Assembly (NCBI GenBank): GCA_045837725.1 | Contig: JBEWZL010000077.1 | Span: forward strand, 1 to 64,000 | Source of the DNA: Vermamoeba vermiformis | Lineage: Eukaryota > Tubulinea > Echinamoebida | Direction: 5' to 3' | DNA: 64,000 bases | Shown: in pieces, positions 1 through 11,439 of the stretch | How positions within the stretch are numbered: the stretch's first letter is position 1 | Layout of the letters: the number at the start of each line of letters is the position of its first letter | The notes under the pieces: model-generated | Seen by the model: only the letters and a program-made list of their open reading frames with translations | Database searches by the model: none | Told to the model about the DNA's origin: nothing | Made by a program: the position numbers and the translations under genes

Positions 1-2442
1 TTCAAGTTGACGCATCCGCTTTTGGAATCGGTGCCGTACTCTCACAATGTGATGAGAAAGGCAAAGACCACCCTGTTGCGTATTGGTCGCGCAAATTAAC
101 GGATAGTGAAGCTAAATCGTCGGCGACTGAACGGGAATGCCTCGCAGCTGTCGAAGCTATAAAACATTTTAGATCTTATTTATACGGTCAACCTTTTATA
201 ATAGAGACAGATCATAAATCTCTCGAATTTATGGACTCATTCAGAGCGATGAATGGCAAGGTTGCTCGTTGGAAAATGGCTCTCGCGGATTATAACTTCA
301 CAGTTCGCGCTAAACCTGGTCGTAAAAACGGTAATGCAGATTCTCTATCTAGACTTCCAAATTTCACAATTAATTCGATGACAATCGAATCTACTCTCGA
401 ATTTAATTTTGCGTCAAATCCAGATAAATTCAGACAAGAACAATTAAACGATCCTAAATTAAAATTGTATATAGATTACTTTGAACGCGATTGCGTACCA
501 CACGGATCGGGAATTGAATTTTTACGCAAATGCTCAGATCTATATATGCAAAACGGACTCTTATAAATTAAAATATCAAGATCATAACCCTTCACACGCG
601 AAATTATGTCTCGCTATTCCAGAGAAATTTACAAAATTAATTCTCGACGCGTGTCACGCTGATCCACTCTCAGCGCATCAAGGAATTCAACGTACTTACA
701 ATATTATTAGTACACGTTATTGGTGGCCTAAAATGTCCGCTGACGTGAAGGAATATTGTCGCTCGTGTGTTAAATGCATTGCACGAAAGACTCCTCGCGT
801 TTATAAAGCGGGTTATTTAAAACCAATTAAGGTCTCAAAACCGTGGGAATTAATCGGCATGGATATTCTTGGTCCGTTGCCGTTAACTAAACGTGGTTAT
901 AGATATATTATCGTATTTTGTGATTATTTAACGCGATTTCCAATCTGTGTCCCGTTAAAGGACATCAGTGCGAAATCAGTAGCTAAAGCGTATATAGATT
1001 ACGTTGTTATTGAGCATAATCCACCACTTAGAGTTCTTTCGGATCGCGGATCGAGTTTTAGAAACAAATTTCGCGAAGAGATCTTACAATATTTTAAAAC
1101 AAAACCGTCGTTTACAACAACTTATCATCCACAAACAGACGGACTTGTTGAACGATTTAATCATACACTCGCGACGCTTTTATCAGTATACGTTCACGAT
1201 AATCAAGGCGAGTGGGATATTTATTTAAAATACGTTCAAAACGCGTATCGCAAAGCAAAACACCCAACTATTGGTTATAGTCCTTTCTTTGCTTTATACG
1301 GGTATGATTCTGATCAAATTATAGACCGAATTTTTCCTGACGCGCCAGATTTAAACGAAAATTTAAACAATAACGAAGTATTAGACGAAATTATTAAAGG
1401 TAGAGATATTGCTCGTAAATATATTACCGAAAATATCGTTGCGACTCAAAATAGAATGAAAGAATACTATAATGAATATCGTCGCGACTCACAATTTAAA
1501 ATTGGCGACCGTGTTTGGTTTTATTGGCCGCCGCGAAGCGCGCCAGGTCAAATTCCTAAATTCTCTTTACCCTGGTCAGGTCCTTATACCGTTGTCGCGC
1601 GAAGATCTCCGCTCACATACGTAATTGCAAATCCAGATGGAGAAATTCTCGACCATTATATTAACGTTGATCGTTTGAAATTATGCACGTCAGTTACACC
1701 ACCTACCGAATTTATTTCCGTTCACAAAAATGACAATTTTGATTATACTAAAGTGTCATTTAACGCGAAGCAAATTGAAGACAAAACACCCGTTGATGAC
1801 ACTGAAATAGTAGATGATTTTACTGATAATATTAATACAAATAATACCAATACTAACATTAGCGATAATAATAATAATCAATCAAATATCGCTGCGAATC
1901 CAACTGTCAGTACGACAGATCAAACAGAGCCATACGTAGAGCCAGAATGGAAGACACCTAAATACGGTATGATTATATTCAATGCGTTAAAACGTTTGTA
2001 TTTAGCAAACCGCGATAATCCTTCCTCCCCTCTCGCGCCTATCAAGAAAGAATTAAAACAGACTCTCTCCGGCGATAACATTACGAGCAACAAGCGAATC
2101 AAACGCTTCAAAGAACAAATTAATGCAATTAAATCACATCAAGAGTTGCTCGAATTCTTACGCACTTGCCTTACCAACTTCGCCGAGATCTTCGAACAAG
2201 AAATTTCACGTGAAAAGAAGCGCAGTCATGAAGGCAAAGAGAAGCGCAATTCGAAGAGAAGAAGACTATTTTAGAACGCTTGCCGAGGCCGTCAAGAGTC
2301 TGAAAGGGAGGAATGTGATGAGACAAATATCTCGTGTATATCTCGTGTACTTTATATAAATAAACGACCGTTCACACTACCACAGAACGGGTCATAACAG
2401 TTATAGTAACTAGGTCGAGGATCAAATCCGAGACGCCATACA
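1..2442 (+). mobile_element. Ty3/gypsy LTR retrotransposon, 3' portion (RNase H, integrase, 3' LTR)
   Basis: The window opens inside the pol region of a Ty3/gypsy (Metaviridae-like) element. Seen in order: an RNase H domain (about 1-360; VDASAFGIGAVLSQ, TDHKSLEF and NADSLSRLP are typical of this family), then an integrase (about 600-1700) with an HHCC zinc-finger region, a DDE core (GMDILGPLP, LSDRGSSF, TTYHPQTDGLVERFNHTL) and a C-terminal GDRVWFYWPP segment, then an asparagine-rich tail to about 2274. A purine tract near 2303-2313 precedes a candidate 3' LTR at 2314-2442 (TGT...ACA ends, a TATA-like stretch near 2351), whose right end is uncertain. Gag, protease and reverse transcriptase lie outside the window. 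The visible part is well preserved, with about one break, so I infer a fairly young copy. Confidence 0.88.
2314..2442 (+). repeat. Candidate 3' LTR of the Ty3/gypsy element
   Basis: It begins with TGTGATGAG directly after a purine-rich polypurine-like tract, contains a TATA-like TTTATATAAATAAA and could end in CATACA at 2442. The first 40 bases hold a short direct repeat of ATCTCGTGTA. The partner 5' LTR is not in the window, so the right boundary is a guess from the TG...CA rule. A shorter end at the TTCACA near 2376 is also possible. Confidence 0.45.
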
Positions 2443-2807
2443 CGTTTATGTCCACGTTGTTAGATACTTACAGTGAATGCAATTTAATCACTGCTAAATT
2501 TCACGTACATTTTCGAATATTTAAGTTGACAACGTTTTTACTCGACGTGACGCTTTCCGAAAACACGTGCTGGAAAGCTGTAGTACCAATTTCGCAAAAT
2601 ATCTACTTCCGAATGATTGCTACTGTTACTTATTCACAAACTTTGTTGACGGCAAAAGATCGGAGGTCGCTCCGTAGCAAGGAGCGGGACCAATCAGTGA
2701 ATTCAATTTTCCTTCCGCTCCGTGATACTTAATCGCAAACCTCCGTTTTGGATTTTAGTGCATAATTTATTAATTATTACCTTAAGCTACCACACAGAGC
2801 TCTAAGC
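2443..2807. other. Intergenic region between the retroelement and the first host gene
   Basis: Contains an open frame of 94 codons at 2448-2732 that does not resemble a known family and has no supporting context. It probably holds the promoter and 5' UTR of the gene starting at 2808. No other feature seen. Confidence 0.5.
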
Positions 2808-4028
2808 ATGAAAAAGAAGACTAACACTAGCGACGCTGTCACCAAGAAATCAGATGCTGGATCTACTAGCACTTGGCTGAAAATACAAGGTATATTATTA
2901 TATTGATTATATTTACCAATAATTGAAGATCATTATCTTACCAGTATAATCGGTAGTTGTTGATCTGCAGTTTTTTAATTAATTATGTGAGTTAACAAAT
3001 TAAAATTTAACGAATTCTTTAAACCTGATTGCGATCCTTAATATGTGATTATATACAGCACTTAGTGGCGCATTTTTTGGATTATTCGTTGTGGTGCATC
3101 TGCTAAACCACGCAGTTGCTCACAAGGGAGTCGAAGCTTACACCAACGTGCAACACAAATTAAGGTAAAATAATTATAGAATATTCTTAATAGCGATTAA
3201 TCGTATTTCAGAACCGTTTACCAAAGTCCGATCGTCGAAGCTTTGATCTTCGCCAGCCTTGGAGTTCATATGTTGTCCAATACTATTCTTATCACTCGCC
3301 GTTGGAAGCGCGAGGCTGATCCTAAGGCTGTTCGCTCTTTGACGTTAAGCCAAAAGTTGCAACGCTGGTCTGGGTAAGAAACAATTCGGTATTTTTGCTT
3401 CACAAAGCTTTTTTTAAATTAATAGCATACGCAAGTCTTGGTTACTAATAGTGTTATTATTTTGTAGATACTTTTTGGCTACTGTTATCTTTGGTCATAT
3501 TTTCGCGACCAGATTCCAACAAACTCTTTTTAATCCTGAGTTGGACGGTGATTTTGCTCTTGCCACGTAAGCTTTATATCACTAACCATAACTATATTAT
3601 ACAAATATCCTAACTATAGTTCATAGCTACACTCTTGTGTACAACGGTGCCTTCTTCTTCCCGTACTACTTTTTGCTCGGTTCGTTGGGCTTGTTCCACT
3701 TGTCCTTTGGTTTCTTGAAGGCCTCTGATCTATTTTTGGGCACTAGAATGCACAGAAAGGTCACTGAAAGCGCAGCATTTTATTTCTTGATGACTCTTGG
3801 TAAGTACCGGATTCAAATCCAACAGAAAAGCCAAAATTTTTTTAAAACGAACAGCTATTTCGTAACGAAAATTATATTAATAGTATATTTATAGGCTCTG
3901 CAGGCGTCATGTCAATCTTATTGGCTTTTGCTGGTTATTACTTTGACGTTCAATCGCCTCGCGTTGACCTCTGGGTCCGTCATTACGACTATTTGTATAG
4001 CCTCGTTGGAATTAAGGCTAGCCACTAA
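2808..4028 (+). CDS. MCP1/DUF1691-like mitochondrial membrane protein
   Basis: Six exons read as a protein of about 255 residues: a polar, lysine-rich N-terminus (MKKKTNTSDAV), then five or so hydrophobic helices. The first helix carries LFVVVHLLNHAVAHKG and the second SLGVHMLSNTILITRRWKR, the paired-histidine layout of the DUF1691 (yeast Mcp1) family. That fold resembles the cytochrome b anchor of succinate dehydrogenase. A second half with IFGHIFATRFQ and PYYFLLGSLGLFHLSFG looks like a repeat of the same helical pattern. In yeast, Mcp1 is a mitochondrial outer-membrane protein linked to lipid homeostasis and recruitment of Vps13. The family call rests on motifs and topology only. A stray SDH-anchor relative is the alternative. 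Confidence 0.55.
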
Positions 4029-4186
4029 GAAACAGACGAATGTTAGACCTTTTAACTGATATTCAATTCATTAACAACGGAAAAAGGGTGTTCTTTTTTT
4101 TGGACCGAACTAAATATTTATTTTAATTGCTTTTGTGCTTTCATACACAACAATAGATATTCATATATAGTTTGCATATTGTTACT

Positions 4187-5373
4187 ATGGTTACGAGGAA
4201 GCAAATACTTGGCGGATCTTTATTTTTGATCTTGATCTGCATGTTCTTTGTATTTCCAACAAATACAGCTAAATCGGGTCTTATAGCCTTCATAGAGTGG
4301 GCGAAGTCTACAGGTTTGTAACCGATATTTAATTATTCTCAAACGAATTTAATATTTACTATGTTCTGATCTACGTTGTAACAGACCAGATCTGATTTAT
4401 ATTATCGCGATAAATTATTAAATATTTATTATTATATAGGACCAATAGGATTAGCATTATTAGTTGTTTTTCACGTGATCGCAATTGTCATCTGCTTCCC
4501 TGGCACAATTCTGTTCGAGTTAGCAGAGGGCTTAATATTCGGAGTTATTTATGGGTACGTTATATAACGATAATTTACGCGAAAAATTGCTAATATTTTT
4601 CTAACAGCGGATCTATGGCGTTGCTTGCAAAAACTCTTGGAGCTTCATTATCTTATTTATTAGGACGTTCATTATTACATGAATGGATGAAAAAGAAGAT
4701 ATTATCGAATCATAAATATCGAGAGGTAAGATACTTCATTCGCCACGTCAGCAGATGTTGATCCGAAAAATTAACTCGACATTGGTAGGTATTTAACGCT
4801 ATTAAAGCTGATGGATGGAAGTTAGCCATATTATTAAGACTATCTCCTATTCCTTCATGGGTAAGCAAGTTAAAATAAGTCGGATCTGTTTGTTCTAACG
4901 ATGTTTTGTTTAGGCAAACAATTACGGTCTTGCCTTAAGTCCTATTCCATTTGTTACTGTTGTGTGGACCACGTTGGTTGGGTCTATTCCGACTATTATT
5001 CAGAACGTCAACGTTGGTAGTTTCTTACAAAGGTACATCCAGATCCACTTTTATTCCTTATTTAGAAAATACTAACAACTCTTTGTAGCCTTACCGATGA
5101 CAGTACTGTCGAATCAAATGTTGTTTTTAAACGCGTTATGATGGTCTTCAGTATTGTCTGCAGCGCTATTGTTATGAAACTTTTGTACAAATATTTCAGC
5201 ATTGCCAAAAATACTCCGAGTAACGGATCTAGAATCGGTAAGTGCTATATTTATTCAAATTAGTAGTATTATTACAGGTAGGTAGTTGGTTCTAATTTAT
5301 TTGTCAATCAGAAAATGTATTTAATGGACTGTTACACGAAGATCCGGAAGAATTACATAGTCATATTCCTTAA
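4187..5373 (+). CDS. VTT-domain (SNARE-associated Golgi, TVP38/TMEM64-like) membrane protein
   Basis: About seven exons from ATG 4187. The protein starts with a membrane helix (LGGSLFLILICMFFVFP), then another helix (IGLALLVVFHVIAIVICFPG), then the VTT/DedA core: FELAEGLIFGVIYG, LAKTLGASLSYLLGRSLL and the signature LAILLRLSPIPSWANNYGL. That arginine-containing LRLSP..P segment is the hallmark of TVP38/TMEM64 proteins, which act as ER/Golgi lipid scramblases or transporters. A last helix near KRVMMVFSIVCSAIVMKLLY follows. The C-terminus given here ends ELHSHIP at 5373 with an acidic tail. A second terminal exon at 5515-5630 joins in the same codon phase and would give a basic tail instead. Confidence 0.8.
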
Positions 5374-5514
5374 AAACGTTTATGATTATTTATTATATTA
5401 TGGATAATTACCCATACGAACAATGGCAATACTAATGTAAATACTTTATACTAAGTCAAATTTCAGTTGACTGGATCTACTGCAAGCATCTAACTTGACG
5501 TTTATTTTTAATAG

Positions 5515-5630
5515 AAGGCCTAAGCGAGAAGCATAAGGAAGTAGTGATTCCGAAAAGAGAACGAGAGGTAGCTCCTAGAGGACATAGAGCGACTGTTAAT
5601 GGACGTCATAGATCGCAGAATAATAACTGA
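5515..5630 (+). other. Candidate alternative 3' terminal exon of the VTT-domain gene
   Basis: After the donor following the codons for NGSRI (near 5239), two acceptors fit the same phase: one near 5310 leading to stop 5373, and one at 5514/5515 (TTTTTAATAG) leading to a tga ending at 5630. The second exon encodes a basic tail (EGLSEKHKEVVIPKRERE, then GRHRSQNNN). It could be an alternative last exon, or chance. Confidence 0.3.
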
Positions 5631-5853
5631 AAACAGATCAGATCCCGTTCGCCAAAAGATGCACATCTGTTTAGAGCAAAACGAGTACTGTAGTCTTTAC
5701 GATTCTTTTGTTTACCTAATAAATACGCGTTTGCCAAGCGCGTTCAAAAAGATTAAATTGGATTTAAATCGACAAGGCACGTGATTTTTTTCCCGGAATT
5801 TCTGCAGGAAGTATCCGTTAGAAAATCATCGCTTTAAACTTTTCGAAAATGCG

Positions 5854-8171
5854 ATGGATACCACACTTGAAGTCGTGCAAGGCATTGATGATGCCGAACA
5901 AGTCATTGTGCATTTCGATCTCGATTGTTTTTTCGTTCAAGTCGAGAGAAAACGATTCCCCAGATTAATAGGCAAACCAATGGTTGTGCACCAACATAAA
6001 GATATTATTTCGGCGAGTTATGAAGGTAAATAATGCCTCCGAGCAATTTGAGAATTTTAATTAATTTTTGTAATTAATTATTTTTACAATTTTGTTTTCA
6101 ATATAAGTAATCGCCTTTATGCCTCCATAACGAAAACAAACTCGCATTATTTAATTTATTATTATTTCAGCTCGTGCTTTGGGAGTGAAGAAACACATGA
6201 CGATCGAAGAAGCCAAAGCGATCGCTCCAACTCTTGAAGTTGTTTCTATTTACAAAGAATACGGATCTAAAGTATCTTATAAGCCATATCAAGAATGCTC
6301 CGAGCAAGTAAGACAAATGAGATAACATTCAAGACCTGACAAATTTGCGTGCGCATCCGATCAGGATCTAATCCCTTTCATTTAGGTTGAAAAAGTTATT
6401 ATACGCCATGGAGCACCTGTGGTAGAAAGAGGCAGTATTGACGAGTTCTATTTCGATATTACAGAGTTAGTCTCTAAACGGATGGATCCACATCTAACTA
6501 ACAACTCGAGCGGCACTTTCAGCACGCCGAATGACTCAATGCTGACCGCTCAGTCAACGAAAAGTCAAATGAGTTCTCAGAATGAGAATGCGAGTACGTG
6601 GCACGGCGTTGTTTATGGCGGTGGTAAGTGTTGTTCGAAGATCTTGAAAACGGATCTAGACTAGAGAATCGTTGTTTTGTAGTCTCATATGACATGCAAT
6701 ATATGGCGTTATATATTAGGACTATAAGTTTCCGTTTGGTGTGGGCTTGAACAGCCGATCTCGGATCCAGATTTGGATTCGGTGGATCTGACAGATTTTA
6801 TTGTAGTGCCTAAAATAGCGTATCATTGCGATGAACGCATGCGCGTAGCATCAGCCATCGTTCATGAAATACGAGCGGCGATCATGAAAGAAGTGCAAAT
6901 CACGTGCTCGGCTGGCATTGCCAAGAACAAATTGTTGGCGCGAATTGCCTCAAATTTGAACAAACCTAATCAGCAGACTATTATATTACGACGAGGTGTT
7001 GAAAGTAAGTCCAGATCCGTCGGTTAAGACTTGCCTGTTATGGAAATAATATTAATTTTTTAACTTTCTTTGCACAGCGTTATTGTCGCATTTGCCCATT
7101 GAAAAATTGCCTAAAATAGGAAATAAAATTGGCAGAGACAAAATTGAAGAAATTAGACGGTTGGAATTAGTGAACTGTATTGACTTGCAGGTACGTCATC
7201 ATCGAATTTTTCTAACGCCGTTCATTAATATTATTTCCTTATTTAGAAATATTCGCTTAAAGAAATGAAAACACTGTTCACTGAAACAGGTGGTCGGTGG
7301 CTCTATGACGCCTGTCGCGGTGATGATTTCGAAGAAGTTTTTAAGAAAGGTCCGCAGACTATTTCCAAATATGGTAAAAATAATATTAATTATTTATTAT
7401 TATTAGGACCTGCTAAAAAAATAATGCGAAGTATGACATTAACACCGATATCAAATAATGGCGTGGAATTGCGACAAGATTTTTCGTACTTGGCTAAAGA
7501 ACTGTGCGATTGTTTAGCTAAAGACGTAAGTGGTATTTAAATAGGTATTTTGAATCGATGCTTAATTACTATATTTAGAAAAAAGAAAATAATCGCAAAC
7601 CTAAAACATTTTATTTGCATTATCGATGCGTGAATGAAAAAGAAAAATGTGTGTCAGCTCCGATAACCAAAATAATACAACATCCATCATGTACGTACCA
7701 TAATTAATATATTACTATACTTAAATATTGATATTATTATCAGCGAAGGGATTCAATCCGGATCAAGGCCAATACAGTTTTGAAGCGTTTTTGCAGACCA
7801 CGATGAAACTGTTTCATGAATCAATGGGCGATAGAAGGTAACATAATATGACCTTAAATAATATTATTGTATTAATATGAGTGAATAGTTGGACGATGAG
7901 GTGGATCGGGATCGCGGTTGGAAATTTCGCGGAGGATCCAAAACCAGTGTCACCGAAAGCGACAATAATGGGCTATTTTAATAAGCTGCCAAGTCCGCCG
8001 AAGACCACGAACAACAATAATACACAAACGAGTAGTAACAGCACTCCTGCAAATATTATTAGCGATGGTCAACCTAGAACGAGCGATCCGTCTAATTCAC
8101 TGAAAAGAAAGTCCGATGGATTGCAAGAGGAACGCAAGGACGAATCGACGAAAAAACAAAAACTTTTTTGA
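5854..8171 (+). CDS. Y-family DNA polymerase, eta-like (Rad30/POLH)
   Basis: About ten exons (5854-6025, 6171-6307, 6387-~6620, ~6750-7004, 7078-7190, 7247-7373, 7407-7525, 7579-7690, 7744-7838, 7889-8171). The catalytic palm shows VHFDLDCFFVQVE (first metal-binding Asp) and VVERGSIDEFYFDIT (second Asp-Glu pair). SASYEARALGVKK is the finger region, CSAGIAKNKLLARIASNLNK the DNA-contact region typical of eta, and LLSHLPIEKLPKIGNKIG the helix-hairpin-helix. The little-finger domain follows, then a low-complexity tail with MGYFNKL, which could be a PCNA-binding PIP-like box. Such enzymes copy past UV and other lesions in the nucleus. Polymerase iota or kappa are less likely, given ISASYEAR and SAGIA. 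The junction around 6620-6770 is not resolved, because no GT-AG pair I tried keeps the frame cleanly. Confidence 0.82.
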
Positions 8172-8282
8172 TTTGGCAGCATAAACAAAGTTCTATCTAG
8201 ATAATCAATCCGACCAATTTAAAATTTTGGTTCATTTTATTTTGCTCGTGAAAATTCGAATTTTCGACAATTTTGTCAATTT

Positions 8283-11182
8283 TTACAATGTGAATAGAGT
8301 CACTACGACCGCCATGATCATAGTGGACATTACTTGCACCACACTCGCACTGGAAGTTGGTTGGACCGGTACTGAAGTGGGTGTCGGACTGACTGGCTGC
8401 GCGACAGGTTCGGGCGGAATTTCTCCTTGAACTTCAGTGGACTGCGCTTTGCCTGACAGCCCTGTTTGAATGTTCGGAGGTGCGTCCGGTTGGTTTTGCA
8501 CTTGTTGATTGAACTCGTACTGTTGGTAGTTGTTGAAGTCTTGCACTACCTGGGCTGGGGTTGGCTCTTTGTTTTGCGGATCTGTCAAAAAAAAATTGAT
8601 TTCAGATAATTGCTCGCAAATAAACCGACGTGTATTAGAATTTGGTTAAGGTGCAAAAAATGTGTTCTTTGGATGTGACACGTGTCAAATCTACGACCGT
8701 CAAACGACGTGTCAAAGTGTCATCGTGTCAAATTGCAGTGCTTACCAGGAGCAACTTCGAGTTCAGTTTCCAAGGTGCTCTGTTGCTCCACTGATCGTTT
8801 CTTGGCGACTAAAGTGACACGACTGCCGCTGATGCCCGTCACATTTACGAAGACGTCGCGAACAATCATATCGAAGCCTTGTGGGAAGGGCCCATCGGCA
8901 GTCAAAGTAATCACGATGGTGATAGCTAAGCGGAAAATCACCGATCAGTAACAATTAGATAACGAAATTTCAATAGAAGTACTCACACTCGGGACAGTAA
9001 AGATTCGAGTTGACAGTAAATGACAGCACGTAGTCTTCTAGCGCCCAACTGAACGAATCGCTCGTGTTCAATGGAATTTGGACTGAGAACGGGAAGTAAG
9101 GACCTCGACCGACTTTGAAGTCTTCAACCGGTGCAAAATTCTGACAAAAAAAAATCAACCATTAGCACTCATAAAATTAGTTTTATAAGGTAAAGGCGAA
9201 ATAAAATTGATAATTTGGCTGACACGTGGTTTTTTGTTTAAACTTACGCCAGGAGTGAAGTTGTTTCTGTCATCGACTTGAGGGATAGCAAATCCTTTGG
9301 ATTCTGTGTTGTTGTATGAAAAGTAGCCTATTCTCGTGTTACGATCAATGCATTCGAGGATAGGAATGACATTCTGAATTGGCAACGGCGCTAATGTGTG
9401 AACCACATGATTGATGGTGACATGTACGCGACACTCGTCACCGATTATAGGAGATGCCTAGTATATCCCATATCAATATTTTGATAATAGGTCCCGGCTA
9501 GTATATACTTACAATAGTGGCATCATTGTCGGTGTCAGGGATACGTCCTCGCACATTCACTTTCCACGTGTCCCACTCGAGTCCAGTCAGCTCAAAATAC
9601 GAAGTTCTTCGAGAAGAGCCTAACGCTAACACTGTTTGGTCATCTGAGATGATAAGAATTATTAAATTGCCTTATGAATAGTATACTTTAAGCTCCGAAA
9701 TGAATAGGTTAATAGATCTGCATTTCTTACCGTTTGAAAACGCGAAATTTCTGTCTTTTCCGAGGAAATCAGTAGAAGAAGAGAGTGTTTGACCACTTTC
9801 AAAGTCAACCCAGTGCATCTAACAAGCGTTATAAGATCTTTTGCTGTTTTCGAAATCTTAATTTTAACGTACCGTGGAGCCAATAAAAATCTGAACAACA
9901 GCCTTTCCGTTATGATAAGCTACAGCACTATTCAAGTTGTACGTGTTGCTGTTCCAAGTATCGTATGTTTTATTCAAAGTCATCGCTCCAGTAAGCTAAT
10001 TAAATTGTAAAGATTAATACTCTTAAATTTAAATTTCTATGATACCGTTAAGGTTTACACTTACCGCATTAAATTTGTATAATCCGCCAGCACCAGAATA
10101 ATGAAGGACGATTATTTCATCACCAACGATCGTCACTTTCTTGGAATAAGTATTCGGCAAATTAATTGTGTAAGTCGGCGAGGCAATGACCGTTGGACCA
10201 CCGAATGAAAAAGGTAGACCATAGACTATAGGAAATTCCGTTGAAGTAGTAGTGGATTTGTAAATTAGGACGTCTTGCGTGGATGTTCCAGTGAAGTCCG
10301 CAGTGATGTTGTTGAAGCTCGTGTCAAGTGTCTGAGTCGAGTCTTTGAAGTACATGACCGCTTCTGTATTGTTAAGGTCGACTTGAATCTTCGACTTGAC
10401 CATCCAGTCATTTTTGAAGGGTGCCATGGAGGATTGATCTCCGAAATCCGACGGATCCACAAAAGTCAAAATTGTATCAAAGGCTGTAGTGTTGACTAAA
10501 TTTGTAGTGCCGGTGCCGGAATAATACAATATATTTCCTGTTAAGTGGGTGATCTTTGCGTCATCGGCTCCAGTAAAATAGCTGAAATTGAAAAACATTA
10601 GGCGATCCGATCCTGCTGGTCAGACTTAATTTTGAACTTACTAACTCTCGGGGTCATAAGAGCCATCAGTAGTATTAAATCGATAGATGTAATAACCTGA
10701 GACATAAACCATTGCATAAGCCCAGCCCTTAAGTCCGAATGTCAAAACTTCAAAACCGCTGTAAAGTCTCATATTGCATTCTTACGTTGTCATCCAAAGT
10801 TACTTCGCCCGAATCCACGGAAAAAGTAGCAGTAGTGCTTGGATACCGGTGGATAGGACTTAAGACAGTAGTTTTGCCGTTGGAAACGGACGCGCAACGA
10901 ATCTAAGTTAAACATTTCATAATTAGCGAATTATGATATAATAGTATTATTTTGTATTATTAATCTCAAATTTAAATAAAAGAATGTTAAATTGGTAATT
11001 TTTGGGGCGATCGGTTCTTCCACTTCAGCTTATTTACAAATACTTACAGGCTTGTCAACTTTGAAATTACGTTGAGGATTTGCTCCACGCATCGGATAGC
11101 CAGAGTTGGCTAATGATACCGCTGCGTGCATCCATCCGATAGAGCAAGCTGTCAAAAGAACAGCAACTACAAATAGCTTCAT
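8283..11182 (-). CDS. Secreted PQQ-like beta-propeller protein, probably membrane-anchored
   Basis: A minus-strand gene of about ten exons with ATG at 11182. The N-terminus is a clear signal peptide (MKLFVVAVLLTACSIGWMHA). It is followed by SGYPMRGANPQRN, the entry motif often seen in PQQ-type/quinoprotein-like beta-propellers. The body is a run of beta-rich repeats with many N-x-T/S sites (YNNTESK, VNSNLYCPEC). The C-terminal exon (8283-8588) is rich in Q, N and P and ends in a hydrophobic stretch (VMSTMIMAVVVTLFTL) with no charged tail, which fits a GPI-anchor signal. I infer a cell-surface or secreted glycoprotein. I see no catalytic residues that would name an enzyme. It ends 112 bp from the stop of the convergent polymerase gene. 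Confidence 0.6.
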
Positions 11183-11439
11183 CGCATAAATATATTGTGG
11201 ACGCTGCTTGTTGAAGGTGTAAATAAATAAAGGTTAATTAATTTAGTGTTTTTTGTCTGTGAATCACATCCGTAAAAGGTACATTCAACGAACGACTTTC
11301 AAAGATCCGTTTGGTAAAACTGTCACACTCGATTCGGTGAATAATAAACACCTACCTATTTCCTCAACCCTCAATTCTTAGACATAAACACTTCGGCTGC
11401 TGTCCAACTGTCACAGCTTGGATTTGGATGTGCTTTATT

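Noticed and set aside
2448-2732. Plus-strand 94-codon frame after the retroelement
   Set aside because: No family resemblance, and partly made of LTR-adjacent sequence.
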